A program made the position numbers and the translations under genes. Below, piece after piece: positions 23,056 through 26,572 of a stretch of 26,572 nucleotides of DNA. Under the pieces are notes generated by a model. It had not been told where the DNA came from. It did not search any database and worked only from the letters and a program-made list of their open reading frames with translations. The first letter of the stretch is position 1. Each line of letters starts with the position of its first letter. Origin of the DNA: an uncultured bacterium (GTDB taxonomy: Bacteria > Cyanobacteriota > Vampirovibrionia > Gastranaerophilales > Gastranaerophilaceae); NCBI GenBank assembly GCA_900547585.1, contig URHD01000025.1, positions 1 to 26,572 on the forward strand. The letters run 5' to 3'.

Positions 23056-24005
23056 ACGAGTTTTTCTTCCAGATACTTGCAAACAATTTCGCTCACACGC
23101 GGTGCGAGCTTTGTGTTTCGTCCCTCAATGGCTCCTGTTACATAATTTTTTACGTTATTCCTTTCCTGACTAACAAGCGCGGCAACGCGTGCAGGCGCCG
23201 AGCCGGAAACAACTGAGCGCAGTTTGTTAAAAACTTTGTCAGGATTGACTTTTTTGACGTCAGGCAGGGTTTCTTTAATTTCTTTAAGGCATTTTAGGGT
23301 TACATTTTGGTCGATTTTTTCCTCAAGCCCGTCCATTCTCGAATATTCTTGAATAATCATCGCATCATCCGGGCTCAATTTTGAAAGCACTGCATTTTGT
23401 TTGTTTTGCGGCAGCCGTTTTACGACCATTGCAAGCGTTGCCAGCTTAAGGATTTTGTTGTCGCTTACCTGTGCAACAGGATTGCCCTCGACATCGGTTC
23501 CCTGCTCTGCTGCTTGCTGTGCCATATCGTCGATATTTGAATGGCTTTCGGCTTCCTGGAGCTTTTCTTCGGAAATTGCGCCTTTTGCTTTGAGCTCCTC
23601 CAGTGCCTCAACGTAAGCCTTTTTCACGTGGTGTTCAACGAGCGATATCATGTCATTTTGCGGAATGTTTTTAATAATTGCCTGTTTTGCGATTTCAAAA
23701 ACGGTAAATGCAATTTTTTGAAGAATTCCATCCCTGAATTGCGGCTCAATCCCGCTTTTTATCAGGTCAATTGACTTGTGGAACGCCCATTCGCCGATAA
23801 ACTGGGTAACAATGCTTGCCTGATCAGCGTTGAAGTTGAGATTTGTATCATTATAAATCGCCTCTCCCGCCATGTAGCAGAAATTGTAAACAATATTCAC
23901 AACATACTGGCGGTCTGCGTCGGAAAATTCGGCAGGAATAACCTGGCTTGCCTGATCTGCAAGGTTTTTTGAAAATTCCTTAAAATCAAATCCATCTATC
24001 GCCAT
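23052..24005 (-). CDS. Divergent FliG-like protein in the fliG position (uncertain)
   Basis: This 317-residue soluble, mostly helical protein occupies the slot between fliF and fliH where the motor switch protein FliG normally lies. I do not see the usual FliG N-domain start, the EHPQT block or the LDDR torque helix region. Weak FliG-middle-like patterns exist: LAMVVKRLPQNKQNAVLSKL with the following IIQEYSRMDGL (about 195-232), and ALVSQERNNVKNYV (about 276-289) at the place of an EHPQ-like turn. The N-terminal 140 residues match nothing I recognise. A Gln/Glu-rich linker lies at about 145-185. It may be a highly altered FliG or a lineage-specific basal-body protein. AAGGG lies about 9 bases before the ATG. 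Confidence 0.45.
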   Translation of the reverse strand: MAIDGFDFKEFSKNLADQASQVIPAEFSDADRQYVVNIVYNFCYMAGEAIYNDTNLNFNADQASIVTQFIGEWAFHKSIDLIKSGIEPQFRDGILQKIAFTVFEIAKQAIIKNIPQNDMISLVEHHVKKAYVEALEELKAKGAISEEKLQEAESHSNIDDMAQQAAEQGTDVEGNPVAQVSDNKILKLATLAMVVKRLPQNKQNAVLSKLSPDDAMIIQEYSRMDGLEEKIDQNVTLKCLKEIKETLPDVKKVNPDKVFNKLRSVVSGSAPARVAALVSQERNNVKNYVTGAIEGRNTKLAPRVSEIVCKYLEEKLV

Positions 24006-24055
24006 CTATATTCCCTTTTTCCCCTTTATACTCTTTACTTAATTATTTTTAGGCT

Positions 24056-25681
24056 TTATGCTTTCTCAATCCAGCTTTTCACATGTTCTGCGACCGCGTC
24101 GTCATCAAAATCCTCCAAATCCGACGTTAATTCAGCGATTGTCGAATTAAGCTCGGGGATTCCGCCCTGATTTCTTTGTTCAAGGAGCCCCTGCGCCATC
24201 TGTGTCTGGCGTTCGATGAGTTCTGCTGCTTTTAAATTCACATCGCGGAGTTGTTTTTCCTGCTCGGCTGATTTTTCACGGAGCATTTCGATTTCGCTTT
24301 TTTGCTTGTCCTGAGCTGCTTTGATTCTGCCGGAAAGGTACTTCAATCCGCCTGCAAGCCCGATAAGCATAAGCGCAATTGCTATCCACCACGGGTTTCC
24401 GGTTGCATCAGGCTTCGGAAGTGCTTCCGGTTTGTCGCCAGCAAGGAACGGATCAAGCGAATCAGTGAATGCGATTTCAACGTTTTCCGCTTTTGCTTTT
24501 GGCGAGGCTGCTTTTGCGATTAAAACTTTCATTTCTTCAAGCGTTGTATTGGGCGGGATTGAGCTTTCTTCGAGCGTAACCGCAATCGAAATATCTTCAA
24601 CAACGCCGGGTTTCAAAAACTCATTTGTCTGGATTTTTGCAACGCCGTACTGGGTTTCTCTTGCTGTTCTTGAATAGCTTCTGTTCTGGGATGAATCCGC
24701 GTTGTTTGCGGGCAGTCCGTTGGGCAGGTAAACACTGACCGCGCTAATTCCCTTGTTAGAATCCCTTGTCTGGTCGCCTAAACCTTCTGAAAAAGTTTGT
24801 TCTGTTACCGCAGTCTTTTTGTTAGGGTCAAAGTCGATTGTGCTCTTGTCCATGGGCGATTCGCGAAGATATGTGCTGACAGTTGCTACATAATTGCCTT
24901 TTCCGACGAGTTTGTCGAGCTGGGCTTTGACTTTTTGCTGCATATACTGGTCGTTTTCCTGAATTTTAGCAAGCAAATCATCATCTGCGCTCACAATGCT
25001 GTCATAAACATTGCCGTTTGTGTCTGTTATTGAGATATTTTCCGCAACAAGCCCGTTAACTGTGCCTAAAAGCAGGTTTTTAATGGCTTTAACTTTCATT
25101 GCATCGAGCTTTTCACCGCTGGGCATTACGACCTGAACGGTTGCGGTAATTGGCTTCTGGTCAGCTGCAAACATTGTCTGTTCCGGAATAGAAACAAGCA
25201 CCGAAGCGTTTTCAATCGGCGGAATTTTTCTGATAAGGCGCGAAAGTTCGCCGTTTATCGCGCGTGAGAGCCTTATTCGTTTATCTTCTTTTGTGGAGGT
25301 AAAATCGCCTTTGTCAAAGACCTCAAGACCGACATTTTGATCCATCAATCCGCTTTTTACAATAGCCAGAAGCGCTCTGTCGCGTGTGGACATTGTATAT
25401 TTTTCAAGATAAAGGGTCGATTTTGTACCGTCAACGCGGCGTTTGATTTCAATGCCCTCTCTGGCAAGCAGAGCTTGAATTTCGATGGCTTTTCCGAGGT
25501 TATCGGTTGTGAGCAGGTCGAGCGGCTCTTTTATGACTTTTTCTTTGACTGTTTTTGCCGCATTATCGCCTTTTGACGACAGAGTAATACCGAGAGTTAC
25601 GACCAGCGCAAGAACTACGACCAATCCCCCGATTATGCCGTAAAGCAATGGCTTATTTTGTGTCAAGTCCTGTAAATTCAT
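24056..25681 (-). CDS. fliF: Flagellar MS-ring protein FliF
   Basis: This 541-residue protein builds the inner-membrane MS ring and seeds basal-body assembly. A first membrane helix (about 13-34) is followed by the YscJ/FliF ring-building domains (about 48-215, with SRAINGELSRLIRKIPPIENASVLVSIPE), the FliF-specific beta-collar region (about 235-400) and a second helix (about 427-446). A cytoplasmic coiled stretch leads to a C-terminal acidic tail ending DDDAVAEHVKSWIEKA with Trp537. That tail matches the FliG-binding motif of classical FliF. The two-helix form with a long C-terminal tail distinguishes it from injectisome SctJ. It is first in the flagellar block and is preceded by a good promoter. 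Confidence 0.95.
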   Translation of the reverse strand: MNLQDLTQNKPLLYGIIGGLVVVLALVVTLGITLSSKGDNAAKTVKEKVIKEPLDLLTTDNLGKAIEIQALLAREGIEIKRRVDGTKSTLYLEKYTMSTRDRALLAIVKSGLMDQNVGLEVFDKGDFTSTKEDKRIRLSRAINGELSRLIRKIPPIENASVLVSIPEQTMFAADQKPITATVQVVMPSGEKLDAMKVKAIKNLLLGTVNGLVAENISITDTNGNVYDSIVSADDDLLAKIQENDQYMQQKVKAQLDKLVGKGNYVATVSTYLRESPMDKSTIDFDPNKKTAVTEQTFSEGLGDQTRDSNKGISAVSVYLPNGLPANNADSSQNRSYSRTARETQYGVAKIQTNEFLKPGVVEDISIAVTLEESSIPPNTTLEEMKVLIAKAASPKAKAENVEIAFTDSLDPFLAGDKPEALPKPDATGNPWWIAIALMLIGLAGGLKYLSGRIKAAQDKQKSEIEMLREKSAEQEKQLRDVNLKAAELIERQTQMAQGLLEQRNQGGIPELNSTIAELTSDLEDFDDDAVAEHVKSWIEKA

Positions 25682-25711
25682 TCTTTGGTTTTTACCTGCC
25701 TCTTATTTACG

Positions 25712-25740
25712 ATTATACTATTAATTACGGTATAAGTTAA
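25712..25740 (-). promoter_or_regulatory. Predicted promoter for the flagellar block (fliF onward)
   Basis: On the - strand TTAACT (25740-25735) and a perfect TATAAT (25717-25712) are separated by 17 bases, about 30 bases before the fliF ATG. It looks like a housekeeping promoter. I saw no sigma-28 or sigma-54 pattern in the gap, which suggests that basal-body genes are not under a classical flagellar cascade here. Confidence 0.55.
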
Positions 25741-25767
25741 TATCACTTTCGGCGTTTGATAAAATTT

Positions 25768-25803
25768 CATCCGTTTGGATGAGCTCACACCGTTCACATG
25801 AAC
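25768..25803. promoter_or_regulatory. Cluster of three short palindromes upstream of the fliF promoter
   Basis: In 36 bases there are three adjacent dyads: CATCC-GTTT-GGATG (25768-25781), TGAGCTCA (25780-25787) and GTTCA-CA-TGAAC (25792-25803). They lie about 28 bases upstream of the -35 box of the fliF promoter, a position suited to an activator or repressor. They could also form the mRNA 3' end of the peptidase gene that ends at 25859, but no T-run follows on either strand. Confidence 0.35.
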
Positions 25804-25858
25804 TCTTTTAATGTTAATTTTTAAAAAGTCATGGGTTTTTGCAGGTAAAAAATCCTTT

Positions 25859-26572
25859 TTATTGCAATTTTAATGCAGTGAATGTTTGAAAATCATTTTT
25901 AAATTCTTCTTTTGATAGTTTTATTTTTTTATTTGAAACAGGGTCAACCAAATAAACGAATTTTTCGTCTATTTTTGTTAGTGCAAATGAGTGTTCTGGC
26001 TTCAATCCCTGTTTTTTCTCCTTTTTAGAAAACTCGTTTTCCCCGGATTCTTCGGGTGTGCCGGCAGTGATTGCGTAATTTTTTGTTTCCAGCATTTTTT
26101 CAAGGCTTTTTAGCGATTTGTCGGTTAATGGTTCTGCTATGCCAAAATGGTAGTTTGTGAGGCATTCTTTTCCGGTCAGCACCTTTAAAAACTCGTCGCT
26201 TTTGCCGCCATCAACGGGTTTGTGTTGAAATTCTTCCCTGTATTTTTCATAACCCATCACAAGAAGCGTAAAATCAGGATCTCCACTGCCCAGACGTCCC
26301 ATTGCGTCTTTTATTTCGTCTTTTGTAAAACTGTATTCTTTTGAAGCGCCTTTCAGGTAAACTTTTCCGATTTTGGTCGTTTCGTCATAATCAAGGCTGT
26401 CCTCGAGGATTTTTTGCCCGCTTTCGGTCAATAACAGGCTTTTTACCGGACTTGCGATGTAGCAAACTCCAGATTTTCCCTGCTTAAACCAGGTGTCGAG
26501 GCGCCCGTTCAGGCTTTTTTCGTTAAAATCCTCCTCATCGCCTCTGTTTTTTGTATAGGCGGTGATTTTTCC
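25859..26572 (-). CDS. Calpain-like (papain-fold, C2-type) cysteine peptidase domain, C-terminal part, cut by window edge
   Basis: The reading frame is open to the right edge, so only the last 237 residues are seen and the true start lies outside. Fragment residues 31-37 read QGKSGVC: a Gln six residues before a Cys, followed by YIAS, exactly the calpain QG-x-x-G-x-C(W/Y) arrangement. The His element is EHSFALTKID (His194) and 16 residues later comes VYLVDP (Asp210), in the place of the calpain Asn of NPWG. So Gln, Cys and His are present and Asp replaces Asn. Calpain-like folds usually span about 300 residues, so much of the domain is present. Target, calcium dependence and upstream domains are unknown. 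No signal peptide can be judged. It precedes fliF on the same strand with a 177-base gap. Confidence 0.55.
   Translation of the reverse strand, partial: GKITAYTKNRGDEEDFNEKSLNGRLDTWFKQGKSGVCYIASPVKSLLLTESGQKILEDSLDYDETTKIGKVYLKGASKEYSFTKDEIKDAMGRLGSGDPDFTLLVMGYEKYREEFQHKPVDGGKSDEFLKVLTGKECLTNYHFGIAEPLTDKSLKSLEKMLETKNYAITAGTPEESGENEFSKKEKKQGLKPEHSFALTKIDEKFVYLVDPVSNKKIKLSKEEFKNDFQTFTALKLQ

Noticed and set aside
18830..25681. Virulence-type (injectisome) secretion system
   Set aside because: FliF has two membrane helices, the collar region and the FliG-binding tail, and the genes are in a flagellar arrangement with no secretin or needle gene.
1..26572. CRISPR array, insertion sequence or prophage
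   Set aside because: I saw no regularly spaced repeats, transposase, integrase or phage structural gene on either strand.

Overview
The window looks like chromosomal DNA of an AT-rich, Gram-negative, flagellated bacterium. It has two lipid A genes (lpxI, lpxB), a LolA-like periplasmic carrier, and flagellar secretion and basal-body genes. Protein style (Lys/Asn/Phe-rich), gene order and the RWYD-type small protein suggest a gut Vampirovibrionia (Gastranaerophilales-like, non-photosynthetic relatives of cyanobacteria). That placement is inference; no rRNA is present to confirm it.

Layout: everything from base 74 to 16829 reads on the + strand and everything from 16881 to the right edge reads on the - strand. 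The two blocks converge on one strong hairpin terminator (16837-16861).

Region 1 (74-9216) is most of an aryl-polyene (APE)-type lipid biosynthesis cluster: a chain-length-factor-like ketosynthase half, a PlsC-type acyltransferase, two acyl carrier proteins, a COG4648 membrane protein, an AMP-ligase fused to a hotdog dehydratase, a thioesterase, a LolA-like carrier, an MMPL/RND exporter, a methyltransferase and an LpxL-type acyltransferase. The order follows the C-D-E-F-G-H/I-K-L-M logic of proteobacterial ape clusters, with the methyltransferase and second acyltransferase moved to the end. The catalytic ketosynthases, ketoreductase and main dehydratase are not in the window and are expected to the left. 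The likely product is a pigmented aryl-polyene lipid exported to the outer membrane.

Region 2 (9217-9513) holds a compact three-hairpin element that looks like a structured RNA, followed by tRNA-Pro(CGG). The first 14 bases of the element match the 5' end of the tRNA region exactly.

Region 3 (9514-16829) holds deoB (phosphopentomutase), a small protein with an internal RWYD duplication, a FabG-like reductase, the lipid A pair lpxI-lpxB, and a 971-residue hybrid sensor histidine kinase.

Region 4 (16881-26572, - strand) holds, in transcription order: the C-terminal part of a calpain-like cysteine peptidase (cut by the window edge), fliF, a very divergent FliG-like protein, fliH, flhA, fliI and dnaK. 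The flagellar genes are packed with 2-50 base gaps or ATGA overlaps behind one good promoter (25712-25740). The protein in the fliG slot and the structured element before tRNA-Pro are the two things least explained by known families.
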